Shown: positions 18,920 through 29,383 of the stretch, one piece after another
Numbering within the stretch: position 1 is the stretch's first letter
How the letters are laid out: each line of letters starts with the position of its first letter
NCBI GenBank assembly: GCA_027331445.1
Contig: DAHWUD010000005.1
Coordinates: forward strand, 1 to 47,052
From: Candidatus Amesbacteria bacterium
Lineage (GTDB): Bacteria > Patescibacteriota > Microgenomatia > CAZETR01 > Amesbacteraceae
Direction: 5' to 3'
DNA: 47,052 nucleotides
The notes under the pieces: model-generated
Seen by the model: the letters and a program-made list of their open reading frames with translations, nothing else
Databases searched by the model: none
What the model was told of the DNA's origin: nothing
Made by a program: the position numbers and the translations under genes

Positions 18920-19549
18920 ATGGGTGTGTTAACCAAAAACCAAATATTGCAGTCCATCCAAGCGGGAGAGCTGGGGTTTGAGCCGGCGCTGGACAAATTT
19001 CAGCTGCAGGAACACAGCGTGGACCTAAGATTAGGGTTTACGTTTATGATCCCCAAGTCATGGGCCATGGCACCCCAAGGCCGGGTGGCCCTGAACGTGA
19101 ATTACGGAGAAAACAGAAAGAATTTTGACATCGTGGAGCTAGAAGCCGGCCAGTATTTTGAAATCCTGCCGGGAGAATTTGTGGCCGTGTCGACGTTGGA
19201 GAAAGTCAAAATCCCGGGGGGGATTATGGCCGTACTCTATCCCAGATCGTCCATAAACCGGCGGGGGTTGTCCGTCGACCTGTCTGGGGTAATCGATGCG
19301 GGTTACGAAGGCCGGCTACTGGTGCCGGTGAGAAACAATACGGTATCGCAGGTGATCAGGGTCTACCCTGGGGAAAGGTTTTGCCAATTAGTATTTGAGG
19401 AGCTCAATGATAAAGTGGCGAAGAAGCAGGGCCGGTACCACAACAAAGATGTGGTGGTGGGGGTGCTGAAGGAGAAAAGCAAGCGGGAGGAAAGCCTCGT
19501 CAGAAAAGGCAAGATCCAGGATCTCAAAAAGCTATTCCCGCTGGTCTGA
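18920..19549 (+). CDS. dcd: dCTP deaminase
   Basis: HSVDLRLG, YPRSSINRRGL, VIDAGYEGRL. Confidence 0.9.
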   Translation: MGVLTKNQILQSIQAGELGFEPALDKFQLQEHSVDLRLGFTFMIPKSWAMAPQGRVALNVNYGENRKNFDIVELEAGQYFEILPGEFVAVSTLEKVKIPGGIMAVLYPRSSINRRGLSVDLSGVIDAGYEGRLLVPVRNNTVSQVIRVYPGERFCQLVFEELNDKVAKKQGRYHNKDVVVGVLKEKSKREESLVRKGKIQDLKKLFPLV

Positions 19550-20056
19550 GAAGTGGGCAAATTGGCGGCCGACAATGTTTCGCGGGTGGTCTTTGTTAAA
19601 GAGAATTTCCGAATCGGTGAGTAAATAGACATGGGTGATGCCGGCGGAGGTGATAGCCTGCCAGCAGGGCTCGCAGCACCACCAGTGGCCCCAGAGATAG
19701 AGACTGGCGAAGGAGGTGTCCCGGCCGTGATCCCGGGCATCAGCAATAGCTTTGCGCTCGGAGTGATTTTTGGGATGGCAGCCTTCACAAAGTTCATAGC
19801 CTTGGCCGGTGGGGATTTTCAGCCGGACACGCTCGCACTCGTGAGTTTGGTGGTAGGCGGAGCCATTGCCGCCCCGGCCGATGATTTTCCCTGAAGGACT
19901 GGCCACGACGGATCCGGTGGGCATGACGGCGTCCAGAGAGAGGTCGCGGGCGGCCAGGAGAGCGGCGGTCATAAAAGGCTGGTCGATGTCGGTGTATTCA
20001 AAAACGTAGCCGGGGGGAGGGGCAAAGGGATAGGAAATTTCTTTTTTCGTTGACAT
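19532..20056 (-). CDS. dCMP/cytidine deaminase-like zinc enzyme
   Basis: HSERKAI and CEPCW zinc motifs; 3' end overlaps dcd by 18 nt (convergent). Confidence 0.8.
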   Translation of the reverse strand: MSTKKEISYPFAPPPGYVFEYTDIDQPFMTAALLAARDLSLDAVMPTGSVVASPSGKIIGRGGNGSAYHQTHECERVRLKIPTGQGYELCEGCHPKNHSERKAIADARDHGRDTSFASLYLWGHWWCCEPCWQAITSAGITHVYLLTDSEILFNKDHPRNIVGRQFAHFSDQRE

Positions 20057-20084
20057 CTGCTAATTCTAACATTAGGATGAGAAG
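20050..20084. promoter_or_regulatory. Overlapping divergent promoters for deaminase and glyA
   Basis: + strand TTGACA (20050-20055)-17-TAGGAT (20073-20078)-6-ATG glyA; - strand TGTTAGAAT (hexamer 20063-20068)-6-ATG deaminase. Confidence 0.75.
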
Positions 20085-21308
20085 ATGATTGACACCGAGG
20101 TCGCGGAATTAATCGGGCGGGAGGAAGAGAGACAAAAGGAGACGATTACCCTGATCCCGTCGGAAAACTATGCCAGCGCGGCGGTGCGGGAAGCGGTAGG
20201 GTCGGTGCTGTCTAACAAATACGCGGAAGGATATCCGGGCAGACGGTATTATCAGGGTAACGGAATAATTGATGAAATAGAGAATTTAGCTATAGAACGA
20301 ACAAAAAGGTTATTCGGTGTGCCGCATGCCAATGTGCAGCCTTATTCCGGGTCGCCGGCGAACGCGGCAGTGCTTCTGGCCCTCGTCGGTCCGGGGGAAA
20401 AAGTCATGGGGATGAAATTGGCGGCCGGCGGGCACCTGACACACGGACACAGCGTGTCTTTTTCGGGGAGATTTTTCCCGGCGGTGCAGTACGATGTGGA
20501 TGAGAACGGACTGGTGGATTACGGGGAAATGGAAAAGATGGCCCTAGTCGAGAAACCGAAGCTGTTGGTGGTGGGGGCGACGGCATATCCGCGGATTTTT
20601 GACTGGCAGCGGGTTGGGGAAATCGGAAACAAAACCGGGGCGTATATTCTAGCTGACATTTCCCATATCGCCGGGCTGGTGGCGGCGGGAGAACACCCGT
20701 CGCCGGTGCCGTTTGTGGATGTGGTTATGACCACCACGCATAAGACGCTGCGGGGACCGCGGGGAGCGGTACTATTAGTGACGGAAAAGGGGTTGGCCAA
20801 GGATGCCGACCTGGCTAAAAAGATTGATAAAGCGGTGTTTCCGGGGATGCAGGGCGGGCCGCACGAAAACGTGGTGGCCGGGATAGCCATGGCCATGGCG
20901 GAAGCAGCGACACCGGAGTTTCGGCAATACGCCAAACAAGTAGTGAAAAACGCCAGGGAATTGGCAGCAGGCCTGATGAAGTTGGGTTATAAGATAACTA
21001 CCGGAGGCACGGACAATCACCTGATGCTTATCGACCTGGTGGATAAAGGTCTGACCGGCAAAGAAGCGGCGGTGGCTTTGGAGGAGGCGGGGATAGTAAC
21101 CAACGCCAATGCGATTCCTCACGATCCCAATCCACCTCTCAAACCGTCTGGGCTGCGAGTGGGGACACCCGCGGTAACCACGCGGGGAATGAAAGAGCCA
21201 GAGATGAAGCTGATTGCCGAATTGATGGAGAGAGCTTTGCGGGGAGAAAAAGAGCAGGTGAGAGCGGAAGTGAAGAAACTGGGGATGAAGTTTCCGGTGC
21301 CCGGGTGA
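20085..21308 (+). CDS. glyA: Serine hydroxymethyltransferase
   Basis: TLIPSENYASAAVREAVGSVLSNKYAEGYPGRRYYQG; VVMTTTHKTLRGPRG. Confidence 0.97.
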   Translation: MIDTEVAELIGREEERQKETITLIPSENYASAAVREAVGSVLSNKYAEGYPGRRYYQGNGIIDEIENLAIERTKRLFGVPHANVQPYSGSPANAAVLLALVGPGEKVMGMKLAAGGHLTHGHSVSFSGRFFPAVQYDVDENGLVDYGEMEKMALVEKPKLLVVGATAYPRIFDWQRVGEIGNKTGAYILADISHIAGLVAAGEHPSPVPFVDVVMTTTHKTLRGPRGAVLLVTEKGLAKDADLAKKIDKAVFPGMQGGPHENVVAGIAMAMAEAATPEFRQYAKQVVKNARELAAGLMKLGYKITTGGTDNHLMLIDLVDKGLTGKEAAVALEEAGIVTNANAIPHDPNPPLKPSGLRVGTPAVTTRGMKEPEMKLIAELMERALRGEKEQVRAEVKKLGMKFPVPG

Positions 21309-21539
21309 TTATTCGGGAAGGAATTTGCATTTGTGCTTGCCGTTGATATAGCAGACGGTGGGGGTGGTTTTGACGCGGTGGATGGGAGACCTCTGAAAGC
21401 GGACCTCGCGGCTGGCGATGGCGTTAATTCCGCAGCTGGGACATTCGATCTGGAGAGATTCGCCGTCGGCAGGGAGGCTTTCCAGGTATGACCGGTTAAG
21501 CTGCAGACAGGTAGTGATGATGTTTTCGTAATTAGCCAT
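21309..21539 (-). CDS. Small Cys-containing hypothetical protein (zinc-ribbon-like)
   Basis: 76 aa MANYENIITTCLQLN...CPSCG...CYINGKHKC; TGCTAAAAT 7 nt before ATG. Confidence 0.6.
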   Translation of the reverse strand: MANYENIITTCLQLNRSYLESLPADGESLQIECPSCGINAIASREVRFQRSPIHRVKTTPTVCYINGKHKCKFLPE

Positions 21540-21578
21540 GAGGGTGATTTTAGCAGAATTGCGGCGTAGAATCGACAT

Positions 21579-22322
21579 ATGACGGTAATTTTTGACGGCC
21601 GGGCGATGGCCTGGGAGATAGAGGACAAAGTGAGGGGGAAGGCGGCCAAAATGGGGCGGAGGCCCCGGCTGGTGAGTTTTTTCGATCCGGCGGACGCGGG
21701 GAGTGTGGCTTACACGAAGATTAAGGGCAGAAAGGCGGAAGAGCTGGGGATGGGGTTTGAGAAAATTCAAAGTTCAAATTACACAAATTCACAAATCAAG
21801 GCCAAAATACGCAGCCTGAATGCAGACCCCGGGGTGGACGGGGTGATGATCCAGCTGCCGTTTCCCGACAGCGCGGAGCTGATTGGCGAGATCGCCCCGG
21901 AAAAAGACGTGGACGGACTGCGGGCGGATTCGCTGTTTATGCCGGCGACGGTGCGGGCAGTCATGGAAATATTAAAGCTGGCCGGCGGCGAGGACAAAAA
22001 AATTGTGATAGTGGGGAACAAGGGCGAGGTGGGCGGGAGGCTGCAGAAAATCCTTCATTGCCAAGGAATGGGGAAGGACGATTTTGACCCGGCAGCTCTG
22101 CTTGGGGCAGAGGTAATTATCTCGGCGACGGGACAGGCCGGTTTGATCACCCCGCAGATGGTGAGAGACGGGGTGGTGGCGATTGATGTGGGGTACCCCA
22201 GGGGAGATTTTGATCCCGCGGTAGCGAACATAGCGGCGTTTTTTACGCCGGTGCCGGGAGGAGTGGGACCAGTGACAGTGGCCATGTTGTTTGCGAATCT
22301 GGTAAGATTGACCGGTGAGTGA
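21579..22322 (+). CDS. folD: Bifunctional methylenetetrahydrofolate dehydrogenase/cyclohydrolase
   Basis: GVMIQLPFPDS, EKDVDGL, VAIDVGYPRGDFDP, VPGGVGPVTVAML. Confidence 0.93.
   Translation: MTVIFDGRAMAWEIEDKVRGKAAKMGRRPRLVSFFDPADAGSVAYTKIKGRKAEELGMGFEKIQSSNYTNSQIKAKIRSLNADPGVDGVMIQLPFPDSAELIGEIAPEKDVDGLRADSLFMPATVRAVMEILKLAGGEDKKIVIVGNKGEVGGRLQKILHCQGMGKDDFDPAALLGAEVIISATGQAGLITPQMVRDGVVAIDVGYPRGDFDPAVANIAAFFTPVPGGVGPVTVAMLFANLVRLTGE
21762..21800. repeat. Repeat family B (inside folD)
   Basis: aaaattcaaagttcaaattacacaaattcacaaatcaag. Confidence 0.7.
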
Positions 22323-23013
22323 CGCGGGCGGTGAAATCAGCCAGGCCGGAAAAGCCTATACGGGACCGGAAAGGAGAGTGTTTAATAGGGACACCGAACC
22401 GGTGTTGGATGCAGTATTGAACGGAGCAATAGCCAGAGTATCTAACCATACAGCAACTCCGGAGGAGGCAGTAAAGCAGATAAAAGACCAGATTCAGGAA
22501 ATGCTGATTTATGACGACCTGACCCGGGTGTACACCAGGAGACAAGCACTGATTTTATTGAATCTGCGGATGGAGGAAGCCAAAAGCAACCCCAACCGCG
22601 AGCTGGCATTTATTATGGTGGACGCAGATGATTTTAAGATTATTAACGATCAGGATCAAAGCCACCAGACGGGAGACCGGATGCTGATTAGTCTGGCGAA
22701 TTCTCTAAAACGCACAATGGGCGACCGGGGATTTGTGGGGAGATACGGAGGGGATGAATTTTTGGCTGTAGCCCAGGCCGATTCTGGGGAAGAATTGGTA
22801 AAACTGGGGCAGGAACTGGGTGGGGGAGTGCATGCAGATAAAGTGGGCATAACCGTAAGCGTGGGGTTGGCGATATATGATCCGGCCACGGATACGGAAA
22901 AAACGCTGGTTGATAAGGCAGATAAAGCGGCATACAAAGCTAAAGCCGAGGGCAAGGACGGGTTGGTGACGGAGGGGCGGGAGGGATTTGTAAAGTTCAG
23001 CCAGGTGCGGTAG
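22315..23013 (+). CDS. GGDEF-domain protein (putative diguanylate cyclase)
   Basis: DDLTRVYTRRQAL, FVGRYGGDEFLA. Confidence 0.9.
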   Translation: MSDAGGEISQAGKAYTGPERRVFNRDTEPVLDAVLNGAIARVSNHTATPEEAVKQIKDQIQEMLIYDDLTRVYTRRQALILLNLRMEEAKSNPNRELAFIMVDADDFKIINDQDQSHQTGDRMLISLANSLKRTMGDRGFVGRYGGDEFLAVAQADSGEELVKLGQELGGGVHADKVGITVSVGLAIYDPATDTEKTLVDKADKAAYKAKAEGKDGLVTEGREGFVKFSQVR

Positions 23014-23016
23014 AAT
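22988..23016 (+). promoter_or_regulatory. rpsB promoter
   Basis: TTGTAA (22988-22993)-17-TAGAAT (23011-23016), no start codon at the leaderless spacing. Confidence 0.6.
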
Positions 23017-23031
23017 AGCTGGATCTATTTC

Positions 23032-23075
23032 GCACTTCGCCCGATTCTCCTTATAAACATGGGCGGAGGAGGTGC
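23032..23075 (+). promoter_or_regulatory. Structured rpsB 5' leader hairpin
   Basis: GCACTTCGCCC (23032-23042) pairs with GGGC-[GGAG]-GAGGTGC (23061-23075). Confidence 0.55.
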
Positions 23076-23086
23076 AAGGAGAAGAT

Positions 23087-23884
23087 ATGAGAGATATAAC
23101 ATTACAGGAATTGTTGGAAGCCGGGTGCCACTTCGGGCACCAGGTGCGCAGGTGGAATCCGTCCATGAAGAAGTATATCTATGGGGAAAGAGACGGAATT
23201 CATATTCTGGACCTGGCGCAATCTAAGACGGGACTAGTGGAAGCGGGAGAGTATCTCAGAGATTTGGCGGCAGAAGGCCGGGTAATTTTGTTTGTGGGGA
23301 CGAAGAGGCAAGCGGCGGAAGTGGTGAAGGCGGAGGCTATCCGGGCGGGGATGCCGTACATGACCAAGCGCTGGGTCGGGGGACTGCTGACCAATTTTGA
23401 GCAGTTGTCCAGGCGCATCCGCAAGATGCAGGAAATGATGACGGCCAGAGGGGCCGGGGAATACAAGAAATACACCAAGCGGGAACAGCTGCTTTTGGAC
23501 CGGGAGATCGGCCAGCTGCAGAAGTTTTTCGCCGGAGTGGACGGGATGGAAAAGCTACCGGACGCTTTGTTTGTGGTGGACTCGCATAAAGAAGAAGTGG
23601 CGGTGCGGGAAGCCGTACGAATGAAAATACCGGTGGTGGCTATGGTGGACACGAACGGCGACGCCACGATGGTAGATAAACTGATTCCGGTCAATGACGA
23701 CGCGGAGAAATCCATTGAACTGATTGTCAAATATATCGGGGACGCGGTGGTTGAAGGCAAAACTTCAAATGACAAAATTCAAAATTCAACTCAAACTCAA
23801 AACTCAAATGACCAAAAGCCGGTTGTTAAAAAGAAAGCGGTGAAGAAGGTGAAAAAGGAGGAAGATGGCGCAGGTAAAAATTGA
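23087..23884 (+). CDS. rpsB: 30S ribosomal protein S2
   Basis: ITLQELLEAGCHFGHQVRRWNPSMKKYIYGERDGIHILDL; SD AAGGAG; C-terminal low-complexity tail from repeat family B. Confidence 0.96.
   Translation: MRDITLQELLEAGCHFGHQVRRWNPSMKKYIYGERDGIHILDLAQSKTGLVEAGEYLRDLAAEGRVILFVGTKRQAAEVVKAEAIRAGMPYMTKRWVGGLLTNFEQLSRRIRKMQEMMTARGAGEYKKYTKREQLLLDREIGQLQKFFAGVDGMEKLPDALFVVDSHKEEVAVREAVRMKIPVVAMVDTNGDATMVDKLIPVNDDAEKSIELIVKYIGDAVVEGKTSNDKIQNSTQTQNSNDQKPVVKKKAVKKVKKEEDGAGKN
23760..23815. repeat. A-rich TTCAAA repeat family B (rpsB 3' end)
   Basis: cttcaaatgacaaaattcaaaattcaactcaaactcaaaactcaaatgacc. Confidence 0.75.
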
Positions 23885-24320
23885 AGATATAAAGAAATTG
23901 CGGGAGATGACGGCGGCCGGAGTGGCGGACTGCCGGGAAGCGCTGGAGGAAACTAACGGAGATTTGAAGGCGGCGGCGGAAATATTGAGGAAGAAGGGAA
24001 TTGAGAAAGCGGCTAAAAAGGCGGAGCGGGAAGTCAAGGCGGGGAAGGTGTTTTCTTACGTGCATCACACGGGCCGGTTGGGAGTGCTGGTGAGCCTGGC
24101 GTGCGAGACGGATTTTGTGGCCAAAACTGACGATTTCGGCAAACTGGGCCGGGAACTGGCCCTGCAGGTGGCGGCAGCCCAGCCGGAGAATGTGGAGGCG
24201 TTGTTGAAACAGGAGTATATCCGGGACGCGAGCAAGACCGTCGCGGAGCTGGTCAAGGAAACGATCGGAAAATTGGGGGAGAATATCCAAGTAGTGGATT
24301 TCAAGATCGTGACGGTGTGA
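23865..24320 (+). CDS. tsf: Elongation factor Ts (short form)
   Basis: IKKLREMTAAGVADCREAL, ACETDFVAKT; 151 aa; SD AGGAGG. Confidence 0.93.
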   Translation: MAQVKIEDIKKLREMTAAGVADCREALEETNGDLKAAAEILRKKGIEKAAKKAEREVKAGKVFSYVHHTGRLGVLVSLACETDFVAKTDDFGKLGRELALQVAAAQPENVEALLKQEYIRDASKTVAELVKETIGKLGENIQVVDFKIVTV

Positions 24321-24332
24321 TATCATTGCAGT

Positions 24333-24887
24333 ATGGATTTGGGAGACGTGCCGGGCAGGATGGCAAAAGTACTGGAATTTGTAAAAACGGATGTGGGAAC
24401 GATCAGGACGGGGAAGGCGACGCCGGCTTTGGTAGAAAATATAGTTATCAACGCTTACGGCGGGACGGCCAAAATGCGGCTGGTGGAACTGGCGACGATT
24501 ATGGCGACGGACGCGGCGACGCTGGTGATCACCCCTTACGACCAGTCGGTCATCGGGGATATCAAAAGGGATATCATTGCGGCCAATACCGGGCTCACAC
24601 CGGTACTGGACAACACTCTCATCAGAATCGCGGTGTCGAGTTTGACCGGGGAGAGACGACAGGAATATATTAAGCTATTACACCGGAAGCTGGAGGACGG
24701 GCGGGTAAAATTGCGGCAGGTGCGGCACGACAAGATGAATGAGCTGAAGCGGATGTTTGAGGAAAAAACGCTCATCGAGGACGAAAAGACGCGCCTCGAG
24801 GAAGAGCTGCAGAAATTGACGGATAAAATGATGGCGGAAGTGGAGAAGATCGGGGAGGCAAAAGAGGTAGAATTGACTACGGTATGA
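24333..24887 (+). CDS. frr: Ribosome recycling factor
   Basis: VGTIRTGKATPALVENI, MRLVELATI, LTGERRQEYIKLL; TGATATCAT-6-ATG. Confidence 0.95.
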   Translation: MDLGDVPGRMAKVLEFVKTDVGTIRTGKATPALVENIVINAYGGTAKMRLVELATIMATDAATLVITPYDQSVIGDIKRDIIAANTGLTPVLDNTLIRIAVSSLTGERRQEYIKLLHRKLEDGRVKLRQVRHDKMNELKRMFEEKTLIEDEKTRLEEELQKLTDKMMAEVEKIGEAKEVELTTV

Positions 24888-26029
24888 GCACGCTTCTTAT
24901 TTTTCTGCTGTTGTTGTCGGTGCTGGTGCTGGTGCACGAGTGGGGGCATTTCATGGCGGCCAGGCTTTTGGGAATTAAAGTGGAGGAATTCGGTTTCGGA
25001 CTGCCGTTTACCCCGCCCGTATTTAAAATCAAAAACAAAAAAAGCGGGACGCAGTATGCGATTTATCCCTTGCTGTTCGGGGGGTTTGTGAGGCTGTACG
25101 GCGAGGAGAAGGACGTCAGTATTGACCGGGACAAGAGTTTTTGGGCCCGGGGAAAAAGGCAGCGGATCGGGGTGATCGTCGCCGGGGTGATCATGAATAT
25201 GGTGCTGGCGCTGGGACTGTTCGTGGTGTTATACGGGGTACTGGGGGTGCCGAAGTCCGTGCATAACGAAGTGACGCTGGTCGGAGTGAGCTCCGGGTCG
25301 CCGGCGGCTAAGGCGGGCCTACAGGTGGGGGACAGAATCGTAGCAGTGGAGGGCAAAGCGGTGGGCAGCCTGGATGAGTTTTCCCAGCTCATGAAATCGT
25401 GGGGCGGAATAGGCGTAAATATTACGTTTGAGCGGGGCCAGGGTACGGATTTGTTTGAAGGAATTGTGGATCAGGGAGGCGTAAAGAAGGTGGTCAACAT
25501 GGTACCACGGCTGAATCCGCCGGCGAGGGAAGGGGCCCTGGGGGTGATTATCGCCAGCTATCCCTACCTGGAGACGGATAAATGCTCGATGTGGAATGCG
25601 GCGTGCAGCTTGGCGGCGGTGAAGCAGGGATTTGCCAGTACCGGGCTGTGGATTGGGCGGGTGTTTGACGGATTGAGGTCGATTGCCAAGAGCCTGTTTG
25701 CTGGCCAGGTGCCGCAGGGGGTGTTGGGGCCGGTGGGAATTTACCAGCTGACGGGGATTATCGCGGCGGAGGGAGTCTGGCCGCTGGTGGAATTTACAGC
25801 TATCCTGTCAGTAAACCTGGCGGTGTTTAATATCCTCCCTATTCCGGCGTTGGACGGCGGGCGGCTGATATTTGTGGTTTGGGAGCTGGTGACGAGGAAG
25901 CGGATTAATCAGGAGCTGGAAGAAAAGGTGAATGCCTGGGGGATGGCGTTTCTTTTAGGGTTGATTGTCCTGATCTCGATACAGGATGTGCTGAAGCTGG
26001 ACTTTTTCGTGAAGTTATTTAAGCATTAG
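24884..26029 (+). CDS. rseP: RseP-like M50 site-2 protease with PDZ domain
   Basis: HEWGHFMAARLLGIKVEEFGFGLP, PALDGGRL; ATGA overlap with frr. Confidence 0.93.
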   Translation: MSTLLIFLLLLSVLVLVHEWGHFMAARLLGIKVEEFGFGLPFTPPVFKIKNKKSGTQYAIYPLLFGGFVRLYGEEKDVSIDRDKSFWARGKRQRIGVIVAGVIMNMVLALGLFVVLYGVLGVPKSVHNEVTLVGVSSGSPAAKAGLQVGDRIVAVEGKAVGSLDEFSQLMKSWGGIGVNITFERGQGTDLFEGIVDQGGVKKVVNMVPRLNPPAREGALGVIIASYPYLETDKCSMWNAACSLAAVKQGFASTGLWIGRVFDGLRSIAKSLFAGQVPQGVLGPVGIYQLTGIIAAEGVWPLVEFTAILSVNLAVFNILPIPALDGGRLIFVVWELVTRKRINQELEEKVNAWGMAFLLGLIVLISIQDVLKLDFFVKLFKH

Positions 26030-26043
26030 TCCGGTTACTGATC

Positions 26044-26316
26044 ATGACGATTGAGGCTAAAAGCGATTTTGCCCGGGGGTGGGAGGACAAAGTGGGATTT
26101 TTCCGAAGGAGGGAAAATTGTGAAGTACTGGGTCCAAACGAAGCCAGGTTTGTCAAAAATAAAATTGTGCGGGTAGTAGGACCGAACTTGGTGGAAGTGA
26201 TTACCTCCCGGAAAAGAGGGGAGCCGGTGTATAGGTATTATGAATACGAAGCAATCAACCGGTATTTCGGGAAGGAGGGGGCGGTGAGGTGGAGAGATGA
26301 GAGAGTCAGGAGATGA
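26044..26316 (+). CDS. Hypothetical protein
   Basis: 90 aa ORF, 3' end overlaps convergent queA. Confidence 0.5.
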   Translation: MTIEAKSDFARGWEDKVGFFRRRENCEVLGPNEARFVKNKIVRVVGPNLVEVITSRKRGEPVYRYYEYEAINRYFGKEGAVRWRDERVRR

Positions 26317-27286
26317 AGGTGGCGTCGCCGAAGGAGTAGAAGCGATAATTTTGGGCAATGGCTACAGAATAGGCGTTTTCGATGATGGGCCAGGAGGCAA
26401 AGGCGGAGACCAGCATGACCAGGCTGCTGCCGGGGAGGTGAAAGTTGGTAATTAAGCCATCGATGACCTTAAATTTGTATGGTGGTTTGATAAAAATATC
26501 GGTGTCTCCAGTTTGAGGAATTAAATTGGTAGTTTCCAGGACCCGGGTAGTGGTGGTGCCGACGGCGATGATCCGGCGGCCGGAAGATTTTGCGGATCTG
26601 AGGCGGGCGGCAACTGCGGGCGACAATTCGAAATATTCGTGATGGAGTTTGCCGGAGGCGATTTGCTCGGGAGTGGGAGATTGAAAGGTGCCCAAGCCGA
26701 CGTGGAGGGTGACGTATTCCAGCTGATAATTTTCAATTTCTAATTGTCCTAAAAGCCGGCGGGTGAAATGCAGGCCGGCGGTGGGGGCGGCGGCACTGCC
26801 CGGGGTTTTGGCATAGACGGTCTGGTACTGACGGCGGAGGGTGGCTTCCGGAACTTGGGAATGAATGTAAGGCGGGATGGGAGTGTGACCTACTTTGTGC
26901 AAAAGTTCAAGGTTCAATGGCCAAAGTTCAATTCGGGTCGGGGAGACGACTTTGGCGCTGACGTTTTTGGGAAAGATGATGATTTGGCCGGGGCGGAGGC
27001 CGGGGTGGGAGATAATTTCCCATTGATTGCGGCCCAGATTTCTTAGGAGTAAAACCTCGACTTTACCACCGGTCGATTTACGGCCGTAGAGACGGGCGGG
27101 AATGACTTGGGTGTGGTTGAAGACTAAAACGTCGGTGGGGCGGAGCAGCCGGGGCAGGTCGTAAAAATGATGATGACCCAGGGCGCCGGTGGTCCGGTCG
27201 ATAGTCAGAAGGCGGGAATGGTCACGGGGGGAGGCAGGGGTTTGGGCAATGAGCCGGGGAGGGAGGTCGAAGGAAAAGTCGGGCAT
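26306..27286 (-). CDS. queA: S-adenosylmethionine:tRNA ribosyltransferase-isomerase
   Basis: FSFDLPPRLIAQTPASPRDHSRLL, HFTRRLL, VTLHVGLGTFQ, NFHLPGSSLVMLVSAF. Confidence 0.95.
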   Translation of the reverse strand: MPDFSFDLPPRLIAQTPASPRDHSRLLTIDRTTGALGHHHFYDLPRLLRPTDVLVFNHTQVIPARLYGRKSTGGKVEVLLLRNLGRNQWEIISHPGLRPGQIIIFPKNVSAKVVSPTRIELWPLNLELLHKVGHTPIPPYIHSQVPEATLRRQYQTVYAKTPGSAAAPTAGLHFTRRLLGQLEIENYQLEYVTLHVGLGTFQSPTPEQIASGKLHHEYFELSPAVAARLRSAKSSGRRIIAVGTTTTRVLETTNLIPQTGDTDIFIKPPYKFKVIDGLITNFHLPGSSLVMLVSAFASWPIIENAYSVAIAQNYRFYSFGDATFIS

Positions 27287-27612
27287 CAGCGGCTATAAGG
27301 GGAAGGATGATCTTCGATAAAGGCTTGGGGATTTTTGAGAGCTTCCCGAATGAGGGGCAGGGCGATGTGGTCAAAATCGTTGATTTCGGCCTCAGTAATG
27401 CCCAACTGCCGCGTTAAAAAATCGTTGCGGCTGCGCAAAAGTTCGCTGGCCGGGCCGAAGTATTCACGGGAGGGGATTTTTTCGGCCGTGGACGGATTTA
27501 ATTTTACCGTGGCGGCCCTGGCCAGGGCAGCATGAATCTGGTTGCGGTGGTAAGGCCCGGCTTTTTCGTATAAATGAGGCAGGCCTTCTGGTGCAAGCGT
27601 GCGGTCAGTCAT
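27286..27612 (-). CDS. Hypothetical protein between tgt and queA
   Basis: 108 aa ORF abutting queA. Confidence 0.6.
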   Translation of the reverse strand: MTDRTLAPEGLPHLYEKAGPYHRNQIHAALARAATVKLNPSTAEKIPSREYFGPASELLRSRNDFLTRQLGITEAEINDFDHIALPLIREALKNPQAFIEDHPSPYSR

Positions 27613-27618
27613 AGCCGA

Positions 27619-29009
<1,391 letters not shown>

Positions 29010-29101
29010 CTACCGGATTATCCAATATTGACAGCATCTGCGCAAATGTGGTGTACTGGATACATGGTAGTTGTCTTGACTTTAGCTGAGGGGGTGAGAG
29101 C

Positions 29102-29332
29102 ATGACATCTTCAAGAGCGAAAGACCAGCCGGTTTATTTGGTGGTAGCTGCAGTTTTAATCTCCGGTGCCTTTTTAATGTTTTACTTTGCCCTTAACGGA
29201 GCAACTATGCCTCAGGTACAGGGAGCAGAAACCAGCCAGCCGGCGTCTGTGACGCAGGTAAAAAAGACAGTGGGGGCACCCGCTTATTTGTCACCGCAGC
29301 AGATGCAGGAAGACACTTCGGGCCAGTATTAA
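29102..29332 (+). CDS. Small single-TM membrane-anchored protein
   Basis: 76 aa; TM YLVVAAVLISGAFLMFYFAL; SD-like GAGGGGGTGAG. Confidence 0.6.
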   Translation: MTSSRAKDQPVYLVVAAVLISGAFLMFYFALNGATMPQVQGAETSQPASVTQVKKTVGAPAYLSPQQMQEDTSGQY

Positions 29333-29383
29333 GCCATTATTTTAGCTTGTCCTGCTATGGCGGGATGGGCTATAATAGCGCCC

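Noticed and set aside
18920-20056. dCTP deaminase plus deaminase as a nucleotide-depletion phage-defence pair
   Set aside because: Embedded in a full thymidylate/folate housekeeping cluster, which explains them better.
22315-23013. GGDEF protein as a CBASS/cyclic-nucleotide defence cyclase
   Set aside because: Canonical GGDEF signature, no effector or accessory genes alongside; best treated as an ordinary putative diguanylate cyclase.
23760-23815. Possible CRISPR-like array from repeated TTCAAA units
   Set aside because: Units are very short, irregular, coding, and have no spacers or cas genes nearby.
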